Positions 7,824 to 16,657 are shown, numbered from the stretch's first letter. The stretch: DNA of 64,000 nucleotides from Lachnospiraceae bacterium (GCA_910575475.1 CAJTGD010000020.1:1-64000), one strand, 5' to 3'. Notes: a model not told the origin generated them from the sequence alone. Program-made: numbers and translations.

Positions 7824-8440
7824 GTCTAGCAGCGATACCTTCCTTTTTTCCTTAAATATGCACCTTTTCATCTTGAAATTATGGAACCACTTGAAATGGG
7901 TATACAGCTCCAGCCACTTCCCCAGGTACATCCGGGAAACTTCCTTTTCTGTATACCCCATCTGCAGTCCCATGAACACCAGCCACGCAAAATCTAACTG
8001 TCTGCTTCCTTCTTCTGGGTCGTCTGATCCTGCGTGGTCTTCTCGTTTTTTAGTTCAAAACACCGGTAATATTCCTCATGGAGCTTCAGCGCAAGTCTTA
8101 CCGGGCTGATATCCACCTTGCGGGCAATTTCATTCCTGGAATAAGAATGCGGCTCCCGGCTTTCCTTCTCGGCCGCGATCTCCTCGCCTTCATTTACCAT
8201 GAAGAAAAGCGCTGTGTTCACAGTCTGGATATCCGGCATCTGGAATTCTGTCTCCACGTTTCCGTCTTCATCCCTGACCTTTTCCCCTTCCGCATCCAGT
8301 ATCGGAACCCATGGGTAAATCTTTGTTTCAAATTTATCCAGGGATCCGAACTCATTCTGAATCTTTTCCAGAACCACCATATCACACTTGACCGGATAAT
8401 TTTCCCCGGACAGCTCAATATACTTTAATTCCTCAAACAT
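7818..8440 (-). CDS. tail assembly chaperone gpGT, -1 frameshift product
   Basis: The upstream frame (7994-8440) contains the heptamer A AAA AAC at 8045-8051. A -1 slip there enters a frame that continues LDFAWLVFMGLQMGYTEKEV and ends SLLDL at 7818, giving about 207 residues. That C-terminal segment resembles the gpT part of long-tailed phage chaperones and has no start codon of its own. gpG and gpGT coat the tape measure during tail assembly. The order major tail protein, gpG/gpGT is kept, but the tape measure gene has been pushed 2.3 kb away by an inserted island. Confidence 0.82.
7994..8440 (-). CDS. tail assembly chaperone gpG
   Basis: The 148-residue protein is the unshifted product of the gpG/gpGT gene. 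It has an N-terminal mixed fold (EELKYIELSGENYPVKCDMV) and a C-terminal helical part rich in K/E. ATG has AGGAGGT six bases upstream. It follows the major tail protein by 14 nt. Most ribosomes should end at 7994, while a minority shift at 8045-8051. Confidence 0.82.
   Translation of the reverse strand: MFEELKYIELSGENYPVKCDMVVLEKIQNEFGSLDKFETKIYPWVPILDAEGEKVRDEDGNVETEFQMPDIQTVNTALFFMVNEGEEIAAEKESREPHSYSRNEIARKVDISPVRLALKLHEEYYRCFELKNEKTTQDQTTQKKEADS
8045..8051 (-). promoter_or_regulatory. -1 programmed frameshift slippery site
   Basis: The minus strand reads A AAA AAC with the gpG codons AAA AAC in frame, the classic X XXY YYZ heptamer. Slippage to AAA AAA joins gpG to the gpT frame. Confidence 0.8.
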
Positions 8441-8454
8441 GCCTTACCTCCTGT

Positions 8455-9216
8455 TCAGACAGTCTCCCCGCCGTTTTCTTCTCCTCCTGTTTCCTCACCG
8501 CCCGATTCACCGCCGGCTGTTCCTCCACTGGTTCCTTCATCTTCCGTACCATCGCCTCCGGGCTTTCCTCTCTCATCTCCGCCACCAGAAACCTCACCTT
8601 CTCCTGAGTTTCCTCCGCTTCCTGATTCTCCTCCCCCTTCCGGTGTCTGAGCCTGCTTGATTCCGGCCATTTCATCAATCCAGTCCTGGGCCTCCTTCTC
8701 CGTATCGTAGATCATAGTTTCTTTCCACAGGTTATCATCAATCCCGATCGCCTGTCCTCCAATAGAAGGCGTCTGGTACTCGATGTTGTCCCCTTTCGTT
8801 TTGAAGCTCTCCTGCCCTTCCGCAAACTTCACTTTGTAGATCCACATCGCGACATACTTTCTCAGTCCGTCCACCTTTTCATCCATATAGATCCCGAGCC
8901 CCACATAATTGGATGAATCCGTTGTCCTGTTTTTGATGGATGTACCGCTTTTCCCCTCTTCGGACACCTCATGTCCGAACATGACCTTATGCGCCTGGAT
9001 CGGCAGCGTATCTGTCCCCAGCGTTACGTCCGCATACTTAAATTCCTTATCGTATTCTGATTTTTTGTTATCTGCAAAAAGCGACCCCTCCGCATACTGC
9101 GGACTGATATCCAATGCCATCGCTTTACCGCAAGTGAAGCCGTCCGTATACTTCGGAGTCCCCATACTTTCATCCAGCTTCGCTACCGTTGGTTTTGCTA
9201 ATCCTACAAATGCCAT
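8455..9216 (-). CDS. major tail protein (phi13-type tube protein)
   Basis: The 253-residue protein has a tail-tube domain over about residues 1-195 (FVGLAKPTVAKLDESMGTPKY at the start, with a 'TLGTDTLPIQAHKVMFGHEV' strand-rich centre), as in phi13-like major tail proteins. The last 55-60 residues are almost only G, E, S, T and D. This disordered acidic extension is unusual for the tube and could decorate the tail surface. ATG has GGAGG upstream. It is followed by gpG and preceded by head-tail joining genes. Confidence 0.85.
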   Translation of the reverse strand: MAFVGLAKPTVAKLDESMGTPKYTDGFTCGKAMALDISPQYAEGSLFADNKKSEYDKEFKYADVTLGTDTLPIQAHKVMFGHEVSEEGKSGTSIKNRTTDSSNYVGLGIYMDEKVDGLRKYVAMWIYKVKFAEGQESFKTKGDNIEYQTPSIGGQAIGIDDNLWKETMIYDTEKEAQDWIDEMAGIKQAQTPEGGGESGSGGNSGEGEVSGGGDERGKPGGDGTEDEGTSGGTAGGESGGEETGGEENGGETV

Positions 9217-9219
9217 AAC

Positions 9220-9555
9220 CTATTCCTCCAATTCTTCCTCAATGTCACACTCAAAGACGAGGTGACGCTTCTTCGCTTCTCTCAGTACCGTAACCTCCGG
9301 ATAGGTAAAGCCCTGCTGATGCAGTGCTCTCCGCACCTTGTTTTTCAGTTCGATGAAATTTTCCTCCGCCGGGATGTAAAGATGTACCTGCACGCTTGCC
9401 AGGACTGCTGCCGGGGCGTTATCCGCATAGAAATTAGCCCATTCGTCTGCGTAATTATACACAAAAAAACATTCCTCACTGCCCTCATAGATATCTGGAG
9501 CGTGAGGAAATCCAAAGGGCTCGACCGCCGCTATGATCTTTTCAAATTCCGTCAT
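9220..9555 (-). CDS. tail terminator / tail completion protein
   Basis: The 111-residue protein has an alpha/beta pattern (MTEFEKIIAAVEPFGFPHAP, central 'VQVHLYIPAEENFIELKNKV') typical of small siphovirus tail completion proteins. It overlaps the gp10-like gene by 4 nt and lies directly before the major tail protein, the expected place for a tail terminator. The assignment rests mainly on order and size. Confidence 0.7.
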   Translation of the reverse strand: MTEFEKIIAAVEPFGFPHAPDIYEGSEECFFVYNYADEWANFYADNAPAAVLASVQVHLYIPAEENFIELKNKVRRALHQQGFTYPEVTVLREAKKRHLVFECDIEEELEE

Positions 9556-9947
9556 ATCTTCGTCTCCCTGTCAAATACTTCCTGCATCTTTTTCAGAACC
9601 GGATCTTCCGCAGCGTGGACGGCCGGAGTCAGGACAGGCGTTGCCGCCTGCCGTCCGCCCACGCCGTATTCCAGAGCTGCCATCTTCTCCATATTCCTCA
9701 CTCCGTCTTTATCCTTCCCCGTGGGGCGCACGCAGATATAATACCCCATCTGGTTCCTGGATGCCCCGGACGGTTTTATGGAATCGACCATTGCCCCTGT
9801 GTCCCTATGGGCAGACGCACCCTTCACCACAGAGTCCTTCAAGATGGGAACGGCCTCTTCCAGCATCACCGGGGCCAGCCTCTCCGCATCCAGCGAAGAG
9901 AGTTCCTTCATCAGGTCGTCAATGCCTTCCACTTCAAACTGTGCCAT
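9552..9947 (-). CDS. HK97 gp10-like head-tail joining protein
   Basis: The 131-residue protein has the gp10 signature: an N-terminal helix (GIDDLMKELSSLDAER), a 'HRDTGAMVDSIKPS' motif, then a strand-rich part and 'LEYG' near residue 90. It acts between head closure and tail. It overlaps both neighbours by a few bases, showing translational coupling. Confidence 0.82.
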   Translation of the reverse strand: MAQFEVEGIDDLMKELSSLDAERLAPVMLEEAVPILKDSVVKGASAHRDTGAMVDSIKPSGASRNQMGYYICVRPTGKDKDGVRNMEKMAALEYGVGGRQAATPVLTPAVHAAEDPVLKKMQEVFDRETKI

Positions 9948-10254
9948 TCTGCCTCCTTTCGCAGGTCAGGACCATCGTCATGGACTTGTCCCGCCTGTAT
10001 GTCCTCCTGACCTCGTAAATGCTTCCGTCTGATTCATCCATCAGACTACCCTCCCCGGAATAATTACAGGCCAGGATCTCAATATTCTGATCCGCCGTAT
10101 ACCCTTCCTGGGATGCCAGAATCTCATCATTCCGGGTCACATCCGTAAAGCTGGCCGGGATGCTCTCTGAAAGCTCCCCCGCTGGCTGGTAAAATCCGTC
10201 TTTGTCCTGGGCGCTGTTTCCTTTTTTCAGCAATCGGATACTTCCATTCCACAT
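9934..10254 (-). CDS. phage head-tail adaptor (head closure)
   Basis: The 106-residue beta-rich protein (MWNGSIRLLKKGNSAQDKDG..., 'IPASFTDVTRNDEILASQEG') matches SPP1 gp16-like head closure proteins in size and pattern. Its start overlaps the stop of the connector gene and its end overlaps gp10. It would bind below the connector ring and retain DNA. Confidence 0.75.
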   Translation of the reverse strand: MWNGSIRLLKKGNSAQDKDGFYQPAGELSESIPASFTDVTRNDEILASQEGYTADQNIEILACNYSGEGSLMDESDGSIYEVRRTYRRDKSMTMVLTCERRQNGTV

Positions 10255-10532
10255 CAGGAACCACCTTCTTCCAGGGAAAGCCGGAATACTTTCTTCCGAT
10301 AGAGCTGCAGGTACTTCTCCGTGTCCGTGCGGTCGTTTCCCAGGTATGCCTTTACATACAGGCTGACCGCCGTGACCACACCCTCATAATCATCCGTATT
10401 TACAAGGAGCCGTTCCGGAACCCCGGAGGCGGCCATATCCGCCAGGCAGTCTTTGATATACAGCTCAATGTCCGCGTCATAGACTGTAACGGATCCCGCA
10501 ATCCCGCATCTGTTTTTCACGATTTCTAACAT
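10254..10532 (-). CDS. head-tail connector protein (gp6-like)
   Basis: The 92-residue all-helical protein (MLEIVKNRCGIAGSVTVYDA, then 'LYIKDCLADMAASGVPERLL') resembles HK97 gp6/phage DNA packaging connectors that form a ring under the portal. It sits between the capsid gene and the head closure gene. ATG has a GAGATGAG ribosome site. Confidence 0.78.
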   Translation of the reverse strand: MLEIVKNRCGIAGSVTVYDADIELYIKDCLADMAASGVPERLLVNTDDYEGVVTAVSLYVKAYLGNDRTDTEKYLQLYRKKVFRLSLEEGGS

Positions 10533-10565
10533 GATATCTCATCTCCTGCTGCCTGACGGCCATTC

Positions 10566-11783
10566 TTATTTTGCTGCCGGCGTTTCACTGCCTGCTACTG
10601 ATGCATCGTCGATCGTGATCTCCCCATTCACAAATGCCTGGTCATCCTTCATCCCACAGTCCTCCCGTTCAATTGCCCGGAACAAGGTCAGGTCCTCCTC
10701 AAAAGCGTTCAGGCTTCCTGCTGACGCAATGTTGGAGGAAATGATCGTAAGCTGCTTCCGGTCGAAGAACTTGATCCCCTCTTTCAGATCCCCGATGACC
10801 ATGGGGATCTTCCTCTTCTTTGCCGTAGCTACATCAGAAGGGAAATCCGCGTTCGGGATTACCTCCACCGGGACCACCGTTGCGCCGGCGCAAAGCCGCA
10901 TCTGCATCGGGTCGGCCGGATTCGGCTGCAGCAGGTACTTCCCTTCGGCATCTTTGAGTGTGTCCAGATATTGCAGCCCGTCATCGTTGGTCACGATCCG
11001 GGAAGTGGACTTGAACGCAGCTCCCAGAGTCACGTTCAATTCCTTCTTGATATCGTCCAGCCCGGACAATGCCGTTTTTTCCTTCTGGTTGATCACGGTA
11101 CGGATAATCTGGTTCCTTGTAACACGGGATTCATCCCCGATCCAGGTGATCAGTACGGAGCTGATGTTGGCGTCCGAATCCTCAAAAAGCTCATTGGTCA
11201 CCGGGAAATATCCGGCATACTTTTTGATCTCATAATCCATCCGCTCGAACTGCGGCGTCTCTTTCTTCCCGACTTTTCCGCCCTCACCGACCTGGGTAAA
11301 TCCGGTCTGCTGGGTTCTCTTTTTAAAGGTCCGGGATCCTTTGTTCGTGGTGACAGGCTCCACATCCACCAGGTTGATCAGGGATGCCTTCGCCTCCCGC
11401 CTTTCATTGATCCGGGTCTGGATATCCTCCGGTACCGTGTACCCGCCGTCCGGATTGCTCCCTTCGCTCATATCATCGGACACCCGAAACCTTCTCCTTG
11501 CGGCATTGGCAAACTCATGCACGGCATCTTTCGGAGCCTCAGTCTCTTCCGGGCCTGTCCCTCCTGAAGGAACGGTATCCGCGGTGCCTGCTGCCGCACG
11601 GTTCTGCATTTCCTCCAGGCCTTGATCATCCAGGTCTTTGAGCAGGTCGAACTTGTCCTGCAGTTTTTTCAGCTCCTCCTTTTCCGTCTTTGCCTCTTCC
11701 AGCTTTCCGGCTTCGACCAGGTTCTGGATTGTCAGCTTTTTTTCGTTGATCGTATTCAGTAATTCCAATAACTTTTTATTCAT
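10566..11783 (-). CDS. HK97-fold major capsid protein
   Basis: The 405-residue protein has an N-terminal coiled-coil scaffold (about residues 1-55, KLLELLNTINEKK...), an acidic linker, and the HK97 capsid domain from about 110 (GYTVPEDIQTRINERREAKA, 'YFPVTNELFEDSDANI', 'MVIGDLKEGIKFFDRKQLTI'). The neighbouring ClpP-like protease would remove the N-terminal scaffold during maturation. The start at 11783 has GGAAGGGAG upstream; a frame extending seven codons further up lacks one. No defect is seen. Confidence 0.93.
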   Translation of the reverse strand: MNKKLLELLNTINEKKLTIQNLVEAGKLEEAKTEKEELKKLQDKFDLLKDLDDQGLEEMQNRAAAGTADTVPSGGTGPEETEAPKDAVHEFANAARRRFRVSDDMSEGSNPDGGYTVPEDIQTRINERREAKASLINLVDVEPVTTNKGSRTFKKRTQQTGFTQVGEGGKVGKKETPQFERMDYEIKKYAGYFPVTNELFEDSDANISSVLITWIGDESRVTRNQIIRTVINQKEKTALSGLDDIKKELNVTLGAAFKSTSRIVTNDDGLQYLDTLKDAEGKYLLQPNPADPMQMRLCAGATVVPVEVIPNADFPSDVATAKKRKIPMVIGDLKEGIKFFDRKQLTIISSNIASAGSLNAFEEDLTLFRAIEREDCGMKDDQAFVNGEITIDDASVAGSETPAAK

Positions 11784-11812
11784 CTTTGTTTCTCCCTTCC
11801 ACAAAAAAAGAC

Positions 11813-12505
11813 TTAGACGCCATACAGCTCCAAGTCTCCAAGAATTTCATTTTTCAGTTTCTCATTATGATCGGCTTCCGCCTTTTCCTGGATGACCCTC
11901 TGCCGGATCTCTTCCGTCAGCCGGAGTCCGTCATAGGCATTGGTGACCTGCATCCCTGCCCCCAGGGTTTCATCCGCAAATCCCATCTCGATGGCCTGGT
12001 TTGCCGTCAGCCAGGTCTCCCTGTCCATAATCTTCAAGATCTCTTCCAGGGGTCTCCCGGACTTCTCCGAGTAAGAGCTGGCCAGTGCGGCGTTCAGCTC
12101 TTTTAATGCCTTTGCACGCTTTTCATACAGATGATAGTCCCCGCTTGTGTAGCCGCTCCCGGTCACGTTGTGGATCATGATCATCCCCACCGGGCTGATC
12201 AGTACACGGGCGGCCCCCATGGCCGCCACACCCGCGGCGCTTCCTGCCAGGCTGTCGATCTCCGCAACGGAGTTCTTACATTTTCTCAGGAGCGTGTAGA
12301 TCTCCTGCCCTGCGTATACATCCCCGCCTCCGCTGTTTACGATCACACGCAGCTCCTCTCCCGGATCCAGCGTATCGATCACGGACTTGATGTCGTTCGG
12401 GCAGGTAGATTCCCATTCCAGCCAGTCATAGATCCATTTGGTGTCATTATTGATGATATCACCCCTGATCTTCGCTTCCTTCATTTCTTTCACCTTCTTT
12501 CCCAT
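11813..12505 (-). CDS. ClpP-like head maturation protease
   Basis: The 230-residue protein is a phage S14 peptidase. It shows the oxyanion-hole strand 'VIVNSGGGDVYAG', catalytic Ser in SLAGSAAG, and catalytic His in MIMIHNVTG, with the Asp expected near 'MDRETWLTANQA'. It cleaves capsid scaffold during prohead maturation. The gene overlaps the portal gene by 47 nt and precedes the capsid gene, the usual HK97 order. Start 12505 has AGGA upstream; a second ATG seven codons in also has a ribosome site. Confidence 0.9.
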   Translation of the reverse strand: MGKKVKEMKEAKIRGDIINNDTKWIYDWLEWESTCPNDIKSVIDTLDPGEELRVIVNSGGGDVYAGQEIYTLLRKCKNSVAEIDSLAGSAAGVAAMGAARVLISPVGMIMIHNVTGSGYTSGDYHLYEKRAKALKELNAALASSYSEKSGRPLEEILKIMDRETWLTANQAIEMGFADETLGAGMQVTNAYDGLRLTEEIRQRVIQEKAEADHNEKLKNEILGDLELYGV

Positions 12506-13745
12506 ACTGTTTTCCTACCATTGTGATTGGAATATAATTTCCGTTTACCATCAGGATATCGCCTCCTTCCTTCTGCGGAAGATCCAGATATTCCCTTGCC
12601 TCATTCGGTGTGTAAATACCGTTATTCACCGCCGATGACAGATTCCCCATCTGTGTTTTTGCGTCTGTCCGGAGGATCACCTTTTCATTGTATTTGTAGT
12701 AATACCCTTCCCTGATCTCCTTCGGGTTCAGGCATTTATAATTGATCTCCTCTTCATACGCTTTCATCCTGTATGACATGGTATCTACTAAAAAAGCCAG
12801 CTGCTGCGTCTCACTGTTCGCATAGCTGGACTTTTCATAATTGTTGATCTGGTTCGGTTTGATCCCGAAGGCCCCGGCGATCTGCAGCGCCGAATATTTC
12901 CGCAGTTCAAAGAACTGGGCGTCTGTCAGGCTCATGTTCAGCGGCTTCAATTCCAGCCCGATCGGGACCGGTACGATCTTCCCGGCATTCCTGCTCCCGG
13001 TCAGATATTTTTCATACCGGTTCTGCAGTTCCTTCCTCCGCTTTCCATCCAGCTCACCTGCCGGGAAATACATCACCGCGCTTGCAGTCAGTCCCTGCTC
13101 ATAGAGATGATTCATGAAGGTCTGGCTTTCCAGCGCCCCGTCAATGGATGAGCCTATGATCTTCCGGACCGGCTCCCCCATGATCCCATTCAGGCTGTAC
13201 CCGGTCTTAAAATGCAGGACATCCTCCTGGGGGAATACATACAGCTCCCCGGTCTTCGCATCTGTGTACTGGTAGTACAGCTTTCCCTTTTCCTGAAAGA
13301 TTCCTGCATCGTCCATCAGCACGGTAACATCACAGGACGGCATCAGCCACAATCCATAGTTTATGACCTCCCCGCCATACCGATCCGCAAGGAAGTTCCT
13401 CTGGATCCAGACATACGCGTTTCCATAATGCTGGCAGTTTAATTCCGCAGAAGACCACAGCGTAGTGGGCGTCATGATCGGGTTCGGCCGGACTGTCAAA
13501 AGCCTTGTCATATCCGTCGGATCCGCCCGGATCTTCCCCTCCGGTGTGTCCTGATAATATTTTAGCGGTAGCTTTCCCATCGTCTCCGACAGCATTTTCA
13601 TGCAGGTGAAGTAAGTCACCTCACTGATCTTCCGCTTGTCCCTGGTTGTGATCCCCAGCCAGTCCAGCAGTTCCTCGTCATCCATATTTACCGTAGGCAT
13701 GGTCATTGCCCTCCAGGCGTTCCTGATCCTGTTCCACATCCCCAT
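12459..13745 (-). CDS. portal protein (HK97 family)
   Basis: The 428-residue protein has the phage portal pattern: 'ISEVTYFTCMKMLSETMGKLPL', 'LLTVRPNPIMTPTTLW', 'GNAYVWIQR', and C-terminal 'FLVDTMSYRMKAYEEEINYK'. The dodecameric portal is the DNA entry channel and packaging motor base. The start is set at 13745, with GTGAGTGG upstream; 13739 and 13754 are alternatives. The gene overlaps the terminase at one end and the protease at the other. Confidence 0.9.
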   Translation of the reverse strand: MGMWNRIRNAWRAMTMPTVNMDDEELLDWLGITTRDKRKISEVTYFTCMKMLSETMGKLPLKYYQDTPEGKIRADPTDMTRLLTVRPNPIMTPTTLWSSAELNCQHYGNAYVWIQRNFLADRYGGEVINYGLWLMPSCDVTVLMDDAGIFQEKGKLYYQYTDAKTGELYVFPQEDVLHFKTGYSLNGIMGEPVRKIIGSSIDGALESQTFMNHLYEQGLTASAVMYFPAGELDGKRRKELQNRYEKYLTGSRNAGKIVPVPIGLELKPLNMSLTDAQFFELRKYSALQIAGAFGIKPNQINNYEKSSYANSETQQLAFLVDTMSYRMKAYEEEINYKCLNPKEIREGYYYKYNEKVILRTDAKTQMGNLSSAVNNGIYTPNEAREYLDLPQKEGGDILMVNGNYIPITMVGKQYGKEGERNEGSEDQG

Positions 13746-13747
13746 AA

Positions 13748-15499
13748 TCACCACTCACTTTCCAAAAATGCATCGATCGAATCCAGGAAATCCGATCCAA
13801 ATGTATGATACAGCGCCAGTTTGAACGCACACAGGATCGCGTCCACCGGGTCGATCCTCTTTGTGGTTGCGTCCTTATCAATCTTGATCAATCCCTGATT
13901 CTGCCGGATCACCGCATTGCTCATGGAATAATTCAGCAGAGGATTATAGGTGTACAATACATTCCGGCAGTATACCTGTTCCCGGAAGCCCTGGGTCGAT
14001 TCATTCAGCGACTTATGGCTCTGGAACACCTCTTCCACGGTGTAACCTTCATCAGACAGGTCCATCATCAGCTTGGCAGCATTGGCCGGGTCGAAGCATA
14101 AGCACTCGATCTTCCAATCGTTCTTTTCGCAGGTCTCCAGCACATACTTCATAACGGCGCTCTGGTCCACGATTGGCGTATTGGTTACTGTCAGGAAGCC
14201 CATCCGCTCCCATGCGTCATATTCCACCTTGTCTTTGGCCTTTCTTTCCATCAGCTTCTCACGGTTCGGGATGAAGGAATGGGAGTATACGATATACTTC
14301 ACGATCTCCTTTCCCTCGGCATCAAATTCACCGGACTGATACGGAATGAGAAATGCTACTGAGGTCAGATCCGTCTTCGCGGACATATCGAAGCCTACGT
14401 ATACACTCATTCCGTTGGTGTCTATCGGAATTTCTTCCACCTCACATGCTTTCCATTTCGCCATATCCATGTAGCCGTTCTCTTTGGCCTGCACCCAGAC
14501 ATTGAGGCACTTGGTCAGGAAGGCCGTCATATGCTCCGGAATTTCCTTTGCGATCTTATACTCTCCCCGGATCTTTTCCTTCCCTTCTTCATACGTCATG
14601 CGGATCGGGTTCGCCTTTTCCCAGAGGCTTTCATCATCCAGCCTGCTGATATCCTCATAATCCTCTGGATCCATCTCACAAATATCAACCAGGTATTCCT
14701 CATTCTTCACATCGGCATCCGGATCCAATATTTTAGAGCAGTAGGAATATTCCGTCACATAACAGGGGTATGTCAGATCCATCCCCGCCGTTGTAATGAT
14801 CATCAGCAACGGCTCCTTGGTATTTGCCCCAAGTCCCAGGTCGTAAAATTCCGTTGTCGGGTGCTGGTGAAACTCATCCAATACTAAACCGGCAGGGTTT
14901 GTTCCGTCCCCGGACTTCCCGTCCTCTTTACTCAAAGGCTTCATGAAACTCCCTGACCTGATATGGGTAATGGAATCCCTTGTCACATTGAATTTTCCAC
15001 GCAGCGGTGATCCACGGAGCATCAATCCGGCCTCGTTAAATACGATCTTGGACTGCTCCCTTTTTACACCGGCTGTATAAAATTCACAGAGTTCTTTGTT
15101 TTTGGCCGCCATCACAGAGATCTCATAAAGGGCGATCCCCGCCTCTTCCTGAGATTTTGCATTTTTACGGGCTACCTCTGTGAAGGATTTTTTGAAACGT
15201 CGCCTTCCATCCTTTTTCCGCTTCCATCCATACAGCTGGCAGATCCGGAACTGCTGCCAGTCTGTCAGGTTGATCGGCTCCCCGGCCAAAACTCCTTTTG
15301 AATGCCGCAGAAGCGCAAACCAGTCTATGATGTTCTTTGCGGAATCTTCGCTCCAGTAATAGGGATAGTCCTGGTCTGTCTCAAACTTCTCCGCATCTGC
15401 CAGGAACCTCTGGCAGGCCCATTTGTGCTTTTTACAGCTGATAATTTCCCCTGTTATGCACCTCTTGGCATATTGTTTGATATTCTCATATACTTCCAT
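13748..15499 (-). CDS. terL: terminase large subunit
   Basis: The 583-residue protein is a Terminase_1 family packaging ATPase/nuclease. The N-terminal half has the deviant Walker A ARKNAKS at residues 110-116 and 'GLVLDEFHQHP' as Walker B region. The C-terminal RNase H-like nuclease starts near 'SVYVGFDMSAKTDLTSVAFL', with a metal-binding Asp. It docks on the portal and cuts concatemers. Its start overlaps the TerS stop. Full length for the family. Confidence 0.93.
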   Translation of the reverse strand: MEVYENIKQYAKRCITGEIISCKKHKWACQRFLADAEKFETDQDYPYYWSEDSAKNIIDWFALLRHSKGVLAGEPINLTDWQQFRICQLYGWKRKKDGRRRFKKSFTEVARKNAKSQEEAGIALYEISVMAAKNKELCEFYTAGVKREQSKIVFNEAGLMLRGSPLRGKFNVTRDSITHIRSGSFMKPLSKEDGKSGDGTNPAGLVLDEFHQHPTTEFYDLGLGANTKEPLLMIITTAGMDLTYPCYVTEYSYCSKILDPDADVKNEEYLVDICEMDPEDYEDISRLDDESLWEKANPIRMTYEEGKEKIRGEYKIAKEIPEHMTAFLTKCLNVWVQAKENGYMDMAKWKACEVEEIPIDTNGMSVYVGFDMSAKTDLTSVAFLIPYQSGEFDAEGKEIVKYIVYSHSFIPNREKLMERKAKDKVEYDAWERMGFLTVTNTPIVDQSAVMKYVLETCEKNDWKIECLCFDPANAAKLMMDLSDEGYTVEEVFQSHKSLNESTQGFREQVYCRNVLYTYNPLLNYSMSNAVIRQNQGLIKIDKDATTKRIDPVDAILCAFKLALYHTFGSDFLDSIDAFLESEW

Positions 15500-15981
15500 C
15501 AGATCGCACCAAACTCCTCCATGATCTCATTCTCTTTTTTGTCCCTTTTATTGACCGCCGCTTTCAGCCGGGAGTCTATCGTCAGCCCGCACAGGGAAGC
15601 GAATCGCCGCATCTCTGAGGCGTAGGTCTTCTGGATATCGACCATCGGATTTTTGACTGTGATCGTCCCGGTCCTGGTCTCACGCTCTATGCAGTAATCC
15701 TGATCCCGCATGGCTTCCGTCACCTTGATATAGTTGGCGTATGCGTTGCAGTATCCACCCAAGTTCGAGTAGTCCAGGTTCCCTACAATGTCGATCTGAT
15801 TCAGCTCCTTGACGATCCGGCGCCACTCTTTTCTTGCCACATCATCCACTAGCCATTTCGGCGTGGTCTTCAGCTGGTTCCTTCCAGTGGTCACATACCG
15901 CTCTTCCTGCTTCCTTTTCTGCTTCTCATCCTTCGTGTTGTGGGCGCTCTGCATGTCCACGATCTTCCTTGGCCTCCCCAT
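15499..15981 (-). CDS. terS: terminase small subunit (P27 family)
   Basis: The 160-residue protein begins MGRPRKIVDMQSAHNTK and contains 'TPKWLVDDVARKEWRRIVKEL', the P27/phage terminase small subunit pattern. It recognises the packaging site. The start at 15981 has a strong GGAGGGGG ribosome site; the frame is open a further 66 codons upstream but that part is low-complexity and passes through the possible cos region. It overlaps terL by one codon. Confidence 0.85.
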   Translation of the reverse strand: MGRPRKIVDMQSAHNTKDEKQKRKQEERYVTTGRNQLKTTPKWLVDDVARKEWRRIVKELNQIDIVGNLDYSNLGGYCNAYANYIKVTEAMRDQDYCIERETRTGTITVKNPMVDIQKTYASEMRRFASLCGLTIDSRLKAAVNKRDKKENEIMEEFGAI

Positions 15982-16099
15982 CTGGATCCCCCTCCTTTCC
16001 GTTTTTACCAACTTATTTTTCGTATTCGGAAATTTATGTGAAGAAAGGAGGACGTGCGGTCGATCCTGGCCGCCCAAAACTTTTCCGCATGCCCCTCCC
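15982..16099. other. possible cos/packaging region between HNH and terS
   Basis: The 118-bp gap between the HNH gene and terS holds a GC-rich core with short inverted repeats (GCGG/CCGC around 16058-16075). In cos-type HK97-like phages the cos site lies here, next to an HNH gene that helps cohesive-end cleavage. This is inferred from gene order only; no known cos sequence is recognised. Confidence 0.35.
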
Positions 16100-16504
16100 C
16101 TATCTGTTTCGGTATTCTGAAAGCATCTTCTGTAATTTTTTCTGTGTTCCTGTCTTCTCCTTTTTGTACATCTGTTCAATCATGCTGTGTGTCTCATGGC
16201 TTAAGCTCATCAGGTTGTTGATGTCCATGCGCTTCTGCCAGTCATCCTGCAGTGGGATGATGTGATGTACTGTATCGGCCGGCACCAGCTTCCCTTCCGT
16301 CATGAAGAGATAGACATCCATGCCTTCATCGGCTTCCATTGCTGCTGACCGGGTCCGGATCCATTCCCTGCTGCCATAGAACTGTTTGCTTTTCCTGTCC
16401 CTGCTGTATCGGTCGTACTCTTTGTGCCTGGCTTTGATGCAGGGGCAGGTTGAACCTGACGGGATGCGCTGGCCGCATCTGCTGCATCGTTTGTATAGCG
16501 GCAT
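16100..16504 (-). CDS. HNH endonuclease adjacent to terminase
   Basis: The 134-residue protein has an N-terminal zinc knuckle (CSRCGQRIPSG...CPC) and an HNH core: 'VHHIIPLQDDW' and 'NNLMSLSHETHSMIE'. HNH proteins beside terminase take part in cos cleavage and packaging in HK97-like phages. ATG has GGGGGAG upstream. It is the first gene of the late block and lies 33 bases after a strong terminator. Confidence 0.88.
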   Translation of the reverse strand: MPLYKRCSRCGQRIPSGSTCPCIKARHKEYDRYSRDRKSKQFYGSREWIRTRSAAMEADEGMDVYLFMTEGKLVPADTVHHIIPLQDDWQKRMDINNLMSLSHETHSMIEQMYKKEKTGTQKKLQKMLSEYRNR

Positions 16505-16536
16505 AGTATCTCCCCCTTTCCATTTGTTTTGATATG

Positions 16537-16570
16537 CAAAAAGCGCCCTGCATCTTGGTGCAGAACGCCT
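16537..16570 (-). terminator. intrinsic terminator between the late regulator and the HNH gene
   Basis: Minus-strand 12-bp stem (AGGCGTTCTGCA paired with TGCAGGGCGCTT, including G-U pairs) with a 6-nt loop is followed by TTTTT. It is in the reading direction and sits at the early/late boundary, so late genes need a promoter or antitermination past it. Confidence 0.7.
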
Positions 16571-16657
16571 TTCATAACATGAGGGTTCGGTTTGATCGTC
16601 CAGCTCCGGAAGTTCCCTCTTCCCTTGCTTTTCGATGCTACCATAATATCACAGATG

